Source: Acidobacteriaceae bacterium
GTDB taxonomy: Bacteria; Acidobacteriota; Terriglobia; Terriglobales; Acidobacteriaceae
Length of the DNA stretch: 6,328 bases
Reading direction: 5' to 3'
Assembly (NCBI GenBank): GCA_003140705.1
Contig: PLKU01000148.1
Coordinates: 6,288-12,615, forward strand
The notes under the pieces are model-generated. The model was not told the origin of the DNA. It saw only the letters and a program-made list of their open reading frames with translations, and ran no database searches. Numbering within the stretch: position 1 is the first letter of the stretch; the number at the start of each line of letters is the position of its first letter. This document shows positions 1 through 6,328 of this stretch, piece after piece. Position numbers and translations under genes: made by a program.

Positions 1-2012
1 TCGGGATTGCTCATGAAGTTGACGTAGCGCTTCATGATGTCAGGATCGAATTCCAGCGTGTTCTTGATGACCGAGCGATACTTTGCGTTTTCCTCGTCGC
101 GCATCATGTTCATGAACGCGCTGTTGTAGACGCGGTGCATGCCCAGAGTGCGAACGAAGTAGCCCTCCATCAGCCAGAAGGCCTCGGCCAGCAATAATGT
201 GCCCGGAACCTCGGCTGCCACGCGATCCACCACCTCGCGCCAGAATTCATGCGGCATGTGCCGATCAAATTCGGCCTGGCTCATCCCATATTCGGCACGC
301 GAAGGAATAGCGCCGCTTGCCCCTGGCCCCGGGAACCAAAGCCGGTGAAAATGCCGCTTTGCCAAAGTCATGGCCGCATCGAAGCGAATGACTGGAAACA
401 GCCGCGCCACATGCAGGATCGTCTGGATCACTTGTTCCCGCACCGCCGGATTCAGGTAGTCAAGCTGCGCTGTATCGTTCCACGGGAAGCTGGTGCCGTC
501 ATTGCCGTGGTAAACGTAGCGCGTGTCGCCGGTCGCTGTGTCTCGGCGGCGGAAGACCACCGCGGCGTCCGACTGCTCAAAGTAGTGATCTTCGATCTTG
601 ATCTCGACGCGCCCATCGGCAGAGAGGTTGGGTCCATCGAATTTGTAGGCGGGATATGGCGTGTCCTGCCTGGAAATGAACCACTCCGGGTGCTCCACAA
701 CCCATGGCGAGTCGATCCCCATGTGGTTCGGCACCATGTCGCTGGCCAGCCGCACGCCTTGCCTGTATGCTCGGTCGCGCAAATTGATATAGGCTGCCTC
801 GCCACCGAGGTCTTCCGCAATTGTGTAATCGAAGAGCGAATAGGCAGAAGCCACGGCATCGCGGTTCCCACAAAGCTGCTTAATCGTCTTCGATGCGCGG
901 CTCCGCTCCCATACGCCGATAAGCCAAAGCGAATTAAGCCCTCGCCGCGCCAGGGTTGCCAGCTCCTCGTCGGGAATCTCATCCAGCCGGGCAATTCTTC
1001 GCCCATATTGCTTGCTTAGCTGCGCCAGCCAGACATAAGTGCTCTTGGCAATCAGGACCGTGTTGGGCATCCAGGCGGTATCAGGGCTGAACTTCTCGTA
1101 TTCGTACGCCGGATCACCGAAAACCGGCACTTCAGAGTGGCTCACAAGCGATGGCCACTGCTGTTGCCCGCTCTGTCTTCGGCGTTCAGCAGCAGCCTGC
1201 GCAGCCGCGAGCGCCTGAGCAGCCGGTGGGTTGAACTGCATCCAGATGGCCAGCTCTTCTTCGTGCAATATCTCCGTGGCGATGGCCAGCAGATGCTCCA
1301 GGCTCTCGCCCAGCAGCGGTTTCCATATCTTGCGAATCAGCGCCAGTTGCTCACTGAGCGAGCGAGGCGATCCCGTGGCCGGCGCACGCAAAAGCTCCAG
1401 CAGGTTGACTGCCTTGGCGCCCTCAAGCGGGATCAGCGGCCGGGTGGCAAAATAATCTGGAAACTGCCGAGTCACTTGGCGATAGACCGTCTTTTCGGCC
1501 AGGGTCTTTTCTTCGAACAGCTCCTCGAATGGCCTGAAGGCCTCATTGCGATTGGCGGTCCAGAGCAGCAACAACTCTTCGAGCGCGGCAGCCCGATGCG
1601 GAGTTCCTTCTGAGCTGCCCTTCAACCATTGCCTCGGTGTCTCCAGGCCGCGGATCACGCTCGAGCCAGGAAAGTGCTCGACGAATGTCAGGAGCATCGA
1701 GTCCAGCGCATCAGCTCCGACGAGGGAAGAAAACCAGTCGAGAGCGCTGGTCATCACCTCGTTATCGAATTGCTGACGATAACGCGCCATCAAGATGTGG
1801 CTGGCCTCGTCAATGAGACCCATGGCGTAAAGTGCGCCCGCATGAACAGCACGTTCCGGATGCTTTTCAACATCGCGCACCTGGTTCATGCGGTGCGCGA
1901 AGGCGCGGCACGCCGCCATATTGGCAAAAACAACGTTTCCGTTATAGGAGAAAAGGGATTCCGCGAACTGGTAGCGTTCACGTGCAATCCGCGAAATGTG
2001 GAATTCCATCAT
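1..2012 (-). CDS. GH13 (alpha-amylase superfamily) glycosidase/transglycosylase, C-terminus beyond left edge
   Basis: Translating the minus strand from 2012 gives 670 uninterrupted codons to the window edge. Residues 1-310 (MMEFHISRIARERYQF...) look mostly helical and match no domain I can name. A TIM barrel begins near residue 315. GH13 region I is DMVPNHMG (425-432, D425, N429, H430). Region II is IRFDAAM, with Arg543 and the predicted nucleophile Asp545. Region III is LLLAEAFW, with the predicted general acid/base Glu610. Region IV starts FMSNP (666-670) and is cut two bases into the next codon (GA-, so Asp or Glu). The family acts on alpha-glucans by a retaining mechanism. The LAEAF and NP(D) motifs recall GlgE, so it may be a transferase rather than an amylase. 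No signal peptide is evident, so it is probably cytoplasmic. An in-frame TAG (2013-2015) lies directly before the ATG, fixing the start at 2012 or the adjacent ATG at 2009. A GGGAG lies 11 nt upstream. GH13 membership is secure; substrate and reaction are unknown. Confidence 0.9.
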   Translation of the reverse strand, partial: MMEFHISRIARERYQFAESLFSYNGNVVFANMAACRAFAHRMNQVRDVEKHPERAVHAGALYAMGLIDEASHILMARYRQQFDNEVMTSALDWFSSLVGADALDSMLLTFVEHFPGSSVIRGLETPRQWLKGSSEGTPHRAAALEELLLLWTANRNEAFRPFEELFEEKTLAEKTVYRQVTRQFPDYFATRPLIPLEGAKAVNLLELLRAPATGSPRSLSEQLALIRKIWKPLLGESLEHLLAIATEILHEEELAIWMQFNPPAAQALAAAQAAAERRRQSGQQQWPSLVSHSEVPVFGDPAYEYEKFSPDTAWMPNTVLIAKSTYVWLAQLSKQYGRRIARLDEIPDEELATLARRGLNSLWLIGVWERSRASKTIKQLCGNRDAVASAYSLFDYTIAEDLGGEAAYINLRDRAYRQGVRLASDMVPNHMGIDSPWVVEHPEWFISRQDTPYPAYKFDGPNLSADGRVEIKIEDHYFEQSDAAVVFRRRDTATGDTRYVYHGNDGTSFPWNDTAQLDYLNPAVREQVIQTILHVARLFPVIRFDAAMTLAKRHFHRLWFPGPGASGAIPSRAEYGMSQAEFDRHMPHEFWREVVDRVAAEVPGTLLLAEAFWLMEGYFVRTLGMHRVYNSAFMNMMRDEENAKYRSVIKNTLEFDPDIMKRYVNFMSNP

Positions 2013-2295
2013 CTAAAGAATAGCTCCCGACCTCTTCCATCGAGCAACAACCGTCCGCCGTATCCCGCGGAACTTCTTCTTCTGTCCGGATCCTACGCCA
2101 CCCATCCTGCCAGTTCCGCTCGGCGAATCAATGAGGGAGCGGCCAAAAGGTAAATTAACACCAATAGGCGGGGAGCCGCTGGAACCTTTGATTTTAGCCC
2201 TTGTCCCGCAAAGCCTGCCGCCCAGCATCCGGAACAGGAGAAAGGTTAAATATGGCACTCAGCCTTGCGACCTCACAATTCCTGGAACCGACTGA
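2013..2295. promoter_or_regulatory. Divergent intergenic region between the GH13 and glycosyltransferase genes
   Basis: This stretch separates two genes transcribed away from each other, so it should carry both promoters; that is inferred from gene orientation. I see no convincing -35/-10 pair on either strand. The most AT-rich parts are around 2146-2165 and 2185-2197. A short inverted repeat, CCGCTC (2116-2121) and GAGCGG (2137-2142), has a 15-nt loop and could be an operator or chance. The right end holds a strong Shine-Dalgarno at 2236-2245 and an ATG at 2252. The left end holds GGGAG (minus strand, 2028-2024) for the GH13 gene. The minus strand is also open from 2258 to the TAG at 2013, in the same frame as the GH13 gene, but nothing suggests it is coding. 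Confidence 0.55.
2236..2254 (+). promoter_or_regulatory. Strong Shine-Dalgarno and ATG, out of frame with the glycosyltransferase
   Basis: AGGAGAAAGG (2236-2245) lies 6 nt before an ATG at 2252 and is the best ribosome-binding site on the plus strand of this region. The frame it opens runs MALSLATSQF... and ends at 2440, 145 nt inside the glycosyltransferase, which is read in a different frame from 2296. It could initiate a short leader peptide coupled to the downstream start. Alternatively, it is the true start of the glycosyltransferase and a one-base indel, for example in the C5 run at 2310-2314, separates the two frames. The sequence alone does not decide between these. Confidence 0.5.
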
Positions 2296-3570
2296 ATGCC
2301 AGCTTCAAGCCCCCGTGGTGACCGTGTCCCGGCGCCCGTCTCCAGTGGCCCAACCCGCTCTCTTGCCTACCTGGTCAGCCAGTACCCTGCCCTTTCAATG
2401 GCTTTCGTCGTCCGGGAAGTCCGCGAGCTTCGCAAACTAGGCTTTCGCATCGACACCGCGTCCATCAATCCATCGGATCGCCCATCCGAATCCCTGACGG
2501 AAGAAGAACGAGAGGAATTCCGGGGAACCTATTACGTCAAGACCGACGGCCTGTTCGGTGCAGCCAAAGCTCATCTGCAAACCTTGCCGACCAACCCGCG
2601 CGGCTACTGCCAGGGACTTGCCCTGTTCCTGCACCTCGGCGGCCTCGACCTCAGGAAACAGTTCCTCAATCTGATGTATTTCACTGAAGCGCTGATGGTT
2701 GGCCAATGGATGCGACGCAGGAGCCAAGCCCATCTTCATTGCCACCTCGGGCAGCAGGCGGCAACCGTCGGTCTTTATGTACGCAACGTCTGTCGCCGCG
2801 GATTCTCAATCACCGTCCACGGGCCCGACGAGTTCTACGACGTCAAAGGCCAGTATCTTGCCCGGAAAATCGCCGCCGCCGACTTTGTTGTCTGTATCAG
2901 CTCTTTTGCACGGAGCCGACTGATGCTCCTGTCGCCGCGCAGTCATTGGGATAAGTTCATTGTGTCCCGCCTCGGTGTCGATCCACAGCTTTTCTCGCCA
3001 CCTGACCAAAAGCCTTCAAACGATGTCGTCGAAATCCTTTGCGTCGGCCGTCTGGTCCCGTCAAAGGGCCAGCACATTCTGATCGCTGCGGTCGACCGTC
3101 TCGTCCAGCAAAGTTGTCCGGTGCGCCTTCGAATCGCTGGCAGCGGACCTGATGAATCGTCTCTCCAGGCGCACGCCGCGCAACTTGCGCAACCATCCTG
3201 CGTGTGCTTCGAGGGTGCGGTCGATCAGGATCGCATCCGCACTCTCTACGCGGCGGCTGACATCTTCTGCCTTCCTAGCTTTGCAGAGGGCGTCCCTGTA
3301 GCGCTGATGGAAGCTATGTCCATGGGGCTTCCCTGTGTCACCACAAACATCACTGGCATACCCGAACTGATTCGCGATGGGATTGAAGGCCTCCTCGTCT
3401 CGCCTTCTGATTTGGATGCATTGGTCGAAGCACTTGCTAAACTGATCGACGACGCAACACTCCGCCAGCGGCTGGCAAACGGCGCCCGCAAACGCATCCT
3501 CGAACACTACAACCTGCACCGAAATGTTCAGTTACTCGCCAGCTACTTCGCGGAAAGAGTCGGGCCCTGA
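2296..3570 (+). CDS. GT4-family glycosyltransferase (GT-B fold)
   Basis: The 424-residue product has the length and two-domain layout of a retaining GT4 glycosyltransferase, which moves a sugar from a nucleotide-sugar donor to an acceptor such as a lipid-linked oligosaccharide or exopolysaccharide. The N-terminal acceptor-side domain starts at about residue 22 (SLAYLVSQYPALSMAFVVRE) and contains HLHCHLG (146-152) and VHGPDEFYD (174-182). The C-terminal donor-binding domain begins near 245 with LCVGRLVPSKGQ (Arg252 and Lys257 in the usual phosphate-contacting positions). It carries the EX7E motif, Glu331 to Glu339 (EGVPVALME), followed by GLPCVTTNITGIPELI. There is no transmembrane segment, so it is cytosolic or peripheral at the membrane. 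An in-frame TGA (2293-2295) directly precedes the ATG at 2296, so this is the only in-frame upstream start; only a weak GGAA lies 8 nt before it. The better ribosome-binding site belongs to another frame. Family is certain; sugar and acceptor are unknown. Confidence 0.93.
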   Translation: MPASSPRGDRVPAPVSSGPTRSLAYLVSQYPALSMAFVVREVRELRKLGFRIDTASINPSDRPSESLTEEEREEFRGTYYVKTDGLFGAAKAHLQTLPTNPRGYCQGLALFLHLGGLDLRKQFLNLMYFTEALMVGQWMRRRSQAHLHCHLGQQAATVGLYVRNVCRRGFSITVHGPDEFYDVKGQYLARKIAAADFVVCISSFARSRLMLLSPRSHWDKFIVSRLGVDPQLFSPPDQKPSNDVVEILCVGRLVPSKGQHILIAAVDRLVQQSCPVRLRIAGSGPDESSLQAHAAQLAQPSCVCFEGAVDQDRIRTLYAAADIFCLPSFAEGVPVALMEAMSMGLPCVTTNITGIPELIRDGIEGLLVSPSDLDALVEALAKLIDDATLRQRLANGARKRILEHYNLHRNVQLLASYFAERVGP

Positions 3571-3585
3571 TCTCTCAGGCCTCCC

Positions 3586-4719
3586 TCAGTCCAGCGCCTT
3601 GTGGAAGCGAAGAATCGCGATCGTAAGCAAGCTGAAGCCCAGGCCAGCCATCGCCGCCATCTGCGGCCACAGAATCTCCATCCCCACACCCTTCAGATAA
3701 GTCCCGCGAAGCACAATCAGAAAGTAGCGCAGCGGGATCAGATAGCTCAGGTATTGCATCCACTGGGGCATGGTGCTGATGGGAAATCCGAATCCGGAAA
3801 AGCTGACGGCGGGCATGATGAAGAAAAAAGAAGTGACCATCGCTTGCTGTTGCGTTGAGGAGACCGTTGAAATCAGCAGACCCGTGCCCAGCATGCAGAG
3901 AAGAAACAAAACAGAGCCTAAGAGCAACACAAGAATGTGGCCACGGAATGGAACTTGAAACCAGAACGTCCCCACAACCGCGATCAGGGAAACATCGAAG
4001 AGGCCGATCAGAAAAAAAGGTAGCGTCTTACCCAGAATGAATTCGGCCGGGCGAATGGGAGTCACCATGATCTGTTCGAGCGTGCCAATCTCCCGCTCAC
4101 GGACCACTGCGAAGGCTGTAAGCGTAATGACCAGCACCAGTGTCAAGCTGCCCACAATTCCCGGGATAAAGAACCACCGGCTACTCAATTCCGGGTTGTA
4201 CCACGGCCGTTGTTCCAGCTGGACCGACGGAATCGCCTCTGCCAACTGCGGCGCAATCCGGTTGATGTGATCCCTTCCATTGTCCTGGGCAAAGCCGAGC
4301 GCGATTTGCGAAATATAACCCGAGGCGATGAGAGCAGTGTTCGAATTCGTTGCATCCACAATCACCTGGAGAGGCGCCGTCTGACCCGTTCGCAGCTTTT
4401 GGGCGAATCCTGCATCGATCTCCAGGCCAACCGTAGCCTGTCCCTGATCGATCAGACGGCGGATCTGGTGCGAGTCCGCCAGCTGCCTTTCGACGTCGAA
4501 GTATGGGCTCGAAGTAAAGCGCGAAACCAGGTCGCGGCTCTCCTGGCTGTGATCCAGGTCCAGCACAACCGTCGCAACGTGATGGATATCGTAGGTGGCC
4601 GCGTATCCAAAGATCAGCATCTGGACGATCGGCGGGCCGAACAGCAGAAAGCGCGTCCGCTTATCGCGGAAAACCTGGATGAATTCCTTGATCAACATCT
4701 GCTTCAAACGACCAAACAT
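3586..4719 (-). CDS. ABC-2 type transporter permease B (YbhR/YbhS-like)
   Basis: This 377-residue inner-membrane subunit has the classic ABC-2 exporter layout. A cytoplasmic N-terminal helix (KEFIQVFRDKRT) leads into TM1 (about 24-42). A long extracytoplasmic domain follows (about 45-180), then five hydrophobic segments near 184-206, 233-253, 262-284, 293-315 and 352-370. The family signature after TM2 reads REREIGTLEQIMVTP (207-221). It should pair with permease A and the upstream ATPase to form one exporter; YbhFSR and DrrAB-type systems export drugs, dyes or other small amphiphiles, but the substrate here is unknown. It is the last gene of the operon, starting 12 bp after permease A stops, with AAGGAAGGG placed just before the ATG. 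Its stop lies 15 bp from the end of the convergent glycosyltransferase. Its C-terminus (RFHKALD) closely matches that of permease A (SFHKRLD). It looks complete and intact. Confidence 0.92.
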   Translation of the reverse strand: MFGRLKQMLIKEFIQVFRDKRTRFLLFGPPIVQMLIFGYAATYDIHHVATVVLDLDHSQESRDLVSRFTSSPYFDVERQLADSHQIRRLIDQGQATVGLEIDAGFAQKLRTGQTAPLQVIVDATNSNTALIASGYISQIALGFAQDNGRDHINRIAPQLAEAIPSVQLEQRPWYNPELSSRWFFIPGIVGSLTLVLVITLTAFAVVREREIGTLEQIMVTPIRPAEFILGKTLPFFLIGLFDVSLIAVVGTFWFQVPFRGHILVLLLGSVLFLLCMLGTGLLISTVSSTQQQAMVTSFFFIMPAVSFSGFGFPISTMPQWMQYLSYLIPLRYFLIVLRGTYLKGVGMEILWPQMAAMAGLGFSLLTIAILRFHKALD

Positions 4720-4731
4720 GGATTCCCTTCC

Positions 4732-5865
4732 TTAGTCCAGCCGCTTGTGGAATGAGTTTGTGGCCAGCAACGCCAGGATGATCGCAAAGATACCGAGCGG
4801 TACCAGGTCTGCGTAGAGCATCTTCGTCGGTGTTCCCTTGAGGAATATCTGCTTCAGCACAGAAACGTAATAACGGGCCGGCAGAACCCGCGTAATCCAC
4901 TGCAGAGCCATCGGCATCTGGTCAATCGAAAACAGGAAACCTGACAGAAGGAAAGCCGGAAGGAATGTCACCAGCAGCGCCACCTGACTCGCAGCAAACT
5001 GGCTCTTCGCCAGCACTGATATGAAAAACCCAAGAGAAAGTACAACCACAAGAAACAGCGCCGAGCTGAAAAGGAGAGTGAGATGCGAGCCGCGAAACGG
5101 CACGTGGAACCAGTAAATCGCAATTGCGGCGCAGACAACCACATCGAACATCCCGAGGACGAAGTAGGGCGCCAGCTTGCCCAGCATGATCTCCATCGCG
5201 CTCACCGGCGTTGAGATCAACTGTTCCATCGAGCCACGCTCCCACTCACGCGCAATCGTCAGAGAAGTCAAGAATGCACCAATTACCGACATCACCAGGG
5301 CCAGCACGCCGGGGACGATGAACGCGCTGCTCTCGAGGTCCTCGTTGTACCAGGTGCGCGTCTCGACGCTGACCGGAGCAGGCTGAATCGACTGCCCATG
5401 GCGAAGAAGCCAACTCGTCTGAATCTCCGCGGAATACCCCTGGACGACCGCTTGCGCATACCCAATCGCTACGTTGGCCGTGTTGTCATCCGTTCCGTCG
5501 ACTAGTGCCTGTACCTGGACCGGACCTCCGCTCCCCACCCGCGCAGAGAAGTCCCACGGAATCACGATCCCCATCTTCGCATGGCCGTCGTCAAGAGCCC
5601 GGGTGATAGCTGGATAATTGTCGACCACGCGCTCTACCTTGAAATACTCGCTAGCCTGGAATCGCTTCAGCAGGTCCTGGCTCTGCTGGCTTCCGTCCCG
5701 GTCGAACACATAGATTGGCAGCCCCTTCAGATCGAGGTTGACGCCATACCCAAACAGCAGCATGAGCGTCACTGGCATGATCACCACAATTCCCAGGCTG
5801 CGAGAATCGCGAAGAATCTGAATCACTTCCTTCCGAGCCACAGCCAGCAAGCGCGTTAAGCTCAT
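4732..5865 (-). CDS. ABC-2 type transporter permease A (YbhS/YbhR-like)
   Basis: This is a second 377-residue ABC-2 membrane subunit, paralogous to permease B. TM1 (about 23-41) follows the amphipathic RKEVIQILRDSRS. A large extracytoplasmic domain spans about 45-178. Further membrane segments lie near 181-204, 232-252, 262-284, 292-314 and 353-370. The signature after TM2 is REWERGSMEQLISTP (206-220). The segments WYNEDLESS (172-180) and PFRGSHLTLLF (256-266) have direct counterparts in permease B (WYNPELSS and PFRGHILVLLL), which supports a duplication origin. The start ATG (5865-5863) overlaps the TGA of the ATPase gene as ATGA, and GAGGAG sits 8 nt upstream, so translational coupling is likely. 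Its probable role is one half of a heterodimeric export channel driven by the adjacent ATPase. Substrate is not identifiable. Confidence 0.92.
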   Translation of the reverse strand: MSLTRLLAVARKEVIQILRDSRSLGIVVIMPVTLMLLFGYGVNLDLKGLPIYVFDRDGSQQSQDLLKRFQASEYFKVERVVDNYPAITRALDDGHAKMGIVIPWDFSARVGSGGPVQVQALVDGTDDNTANVAIGYAQAVVQGYSAEIQTSWLLRHGQSIQPAPVSVETRTWYNEDLESSAFIVPGVLALVMSVIGAFLTSLTIAREWERGSMEQLISTPVSAMEIMLGKLAPYFVLGMFDVVVCAAIAIYWFHVPFRGSHLTLLFSSALFLVVVLSLGFFISVLAKSQFAASQVALLVTFLPAFLLSGFLFSIDQMPMALQWITRVLPARYYVSVLKQIFLKGTPTKMLYADLVPLGIFAIILALLATNSFHKRLD

Positions 5866-6328
5866 GGTGTGCGCTCCTCTTTCGCCTTACCTGCAGAAGT
5901 CAGCGAGACAAAAACATCCTCCAGGGTCGGGCGTATTTGTTCTATTCGGCTTACGGCGACTCCCCTGTCTGCAAGGTACTTCTCAATCCGTGGCATGGCT
6001 GCAACAGCATCTCGCACAACCAGGTGCAGTGCATTGCCAAACACTGCCGCATCCATCACGTCCGGCGACGATTGCAGCACCTCCACCGCCTTGCCAAGCG
6101 GCTCACATTCGATGAGGATCAGGCTGCCCTTCATCGAGTTCCGCTTCAGTTCTGAGGGTGTTCCAAGCGCCACAACCTTGCCGTGAAAGATCAAAGCGAG
6201 CCGGTTGCAGTATTCGGCCTCCTCCATATAGTGCGTGGTAACAAAAACCGTCACGCCCTCTTCCGCCATTTGATGAATCAGATCCCAGAACTGACGCCGC
6301 GAAATCGGATCGACGCCCGAGGTTGGCT
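5862..6328 (-). CDS. ABC transporter ATP-binding protein, N-terminal part beyond right edge
   Basis: The reading frame is open from the right edge to a TGA at 5862-5864, giving the last 155 residues. It begins PTSGVDPISRRQFWDLI, which is the tail of the Walker B segment and the D-loop (SGVD). FVTTHYMEEAEYCNRLALI follows, with the switch (H-loop) His codon at 6233-6231. GKVVALGTPSEL comes next, and the C-terminal accessory region ends with PTLEDVFVSLTS. These are hallmarks of DrrA/YbhF-type ATPases of ABC-2 exporters; the wording around TTH.MEEAEYC is especially like the second nucleotide-binding half of YbhF as I recall it. Walker A, Q-loop and signature motif lie outside the window, so whether this is a single or tandem-domain ATPase is unknown. 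The ATG at 6269 is internal and not a start. It overlaps permease A by 4 bp and should energise both permeases from the cytoplasmic side. Confidence 0.93.
   Translation of the reverse strand, partial: PTSGVDPISRRQFWDLIHQMAEEGVTVFVTTHYMEEAEYCNRLALIFHGKVVALGTPSELKRNSMKGSLILIECEPLGKAVEVLQSSPDVMDAAVFGNALHLVVRDAVAAMPRIEKYLADRGVAVSRIEQIRPTLEDVFVSLTSAGKAKEERTP

Noticed and set aside
249..1019. Plus-strand 256-codon ORF across the GH13 gene
   Set aside because: It lies antisense to the GH13 barrel, whose conserved motifs are clear on the other strand. The translation shows no domain and looks like a shadow of high-GC coding DNA.
2116..2142. Inverted repeat CCGCTC / GAGCGG in the divergent intergenic region
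   Set aside because: Six base pairs with a 15-nt loop is expected by chance at this GC content, and no second copy is seen; it is noted only within the intergenic entry.
2013..2258. Minus-strand 81-codon ORF ending one codon before the GH13 start, in the same frame
   Set aside because: Its residues (many Gly, Arg, Ser) show no domain, and it has no good ribosome-binding site. The GH13 N-terminus MMEFHIS fits a natural start, so a readthrough or N-terminal extension is unlikely.
3566..3579. Possible terminator hairpin CCTGA-TCTC-TCAGG at the glycosyltransferase stop
   Set aside because: The stem is only 5 bp, with a C-C mismatch immediately outside and no T-tract on either strand, so it is too weak to call as a bidirectional terminator.
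4210..4755. Plus-strand 181-codon ORF antisense to permease B
   Set aside because: Permease B is unambiguous on the minus strand with membrane segments and ABC-2 motifs; the opposite translation is polar, featureless and runs across the gene boundary.

Overview
This 6.3 kb window is bacterial chromosomal DNA of moderately high GC, densely coded and without mobile elements or RNA genes. The gene content (a large multidomain GH13 protein beginning MMEFHIS, a GT4 glycosyltransferase and a YbhF/S/R-like ABC-2 exporter) resembles what I recall from soil Acidobacteriota genomes. No phylogenetic marker is present, so that placement is an inference of moderate to low confidence.

Layout from left to right. 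(1) Positions 1-2012, minus strand: the first 670 residues of a large GH13 (alpha-amylase superfamily) protein whose C-terminus lies beyond the left edge. It has a roughly 310-residue N-terminal region that I cannot assign, then a TIM barrel with conserved regions I-III, and is cut at the last base pair of region IV. There the usual His is replaced by Pro, as in the maltosyltransferase GlgE. (2) Positions 2013-2295: a divergent intergenic region that should hold both promoters. It also contains a strong Shine-Dalgarno that points at an ATG in the wrong frame for the next gene. (3) Positions 2296-3570, plus strand: a GT4-type GT-B glycosyltransferase. (4) Positions 3586-6328, minus strand, convergent with the glycosyltransferase: a tight operon transcribed ATPase (partial, C-terminal part only) -> ABC-2 permease A -> ABC-2 permease B. 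The first two genes overlap by 4 bp and the last two are 12 bp apart.

How the genes may work together: the ATPase and the two homologous 377-residue permeases should form one heteromeric ABC-2 exporter. The two carbohydrate genes diverge from a shared control region and may be co-regulated, but their substrates cannot be read from the sequence. Nothing links the exporter to the carbohydrate genes beyond adjacency. The ORFs on the opposite strand or in other frames of these genes look like shadows. The best leads are the GlgE-like active site of the GH13 protein, its uncharacterised N-terminal region, and the mismatch between ribosome-binding site and reading frame at the start of the glycosyltransferase. 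I found no clear sign of a wholly new system.
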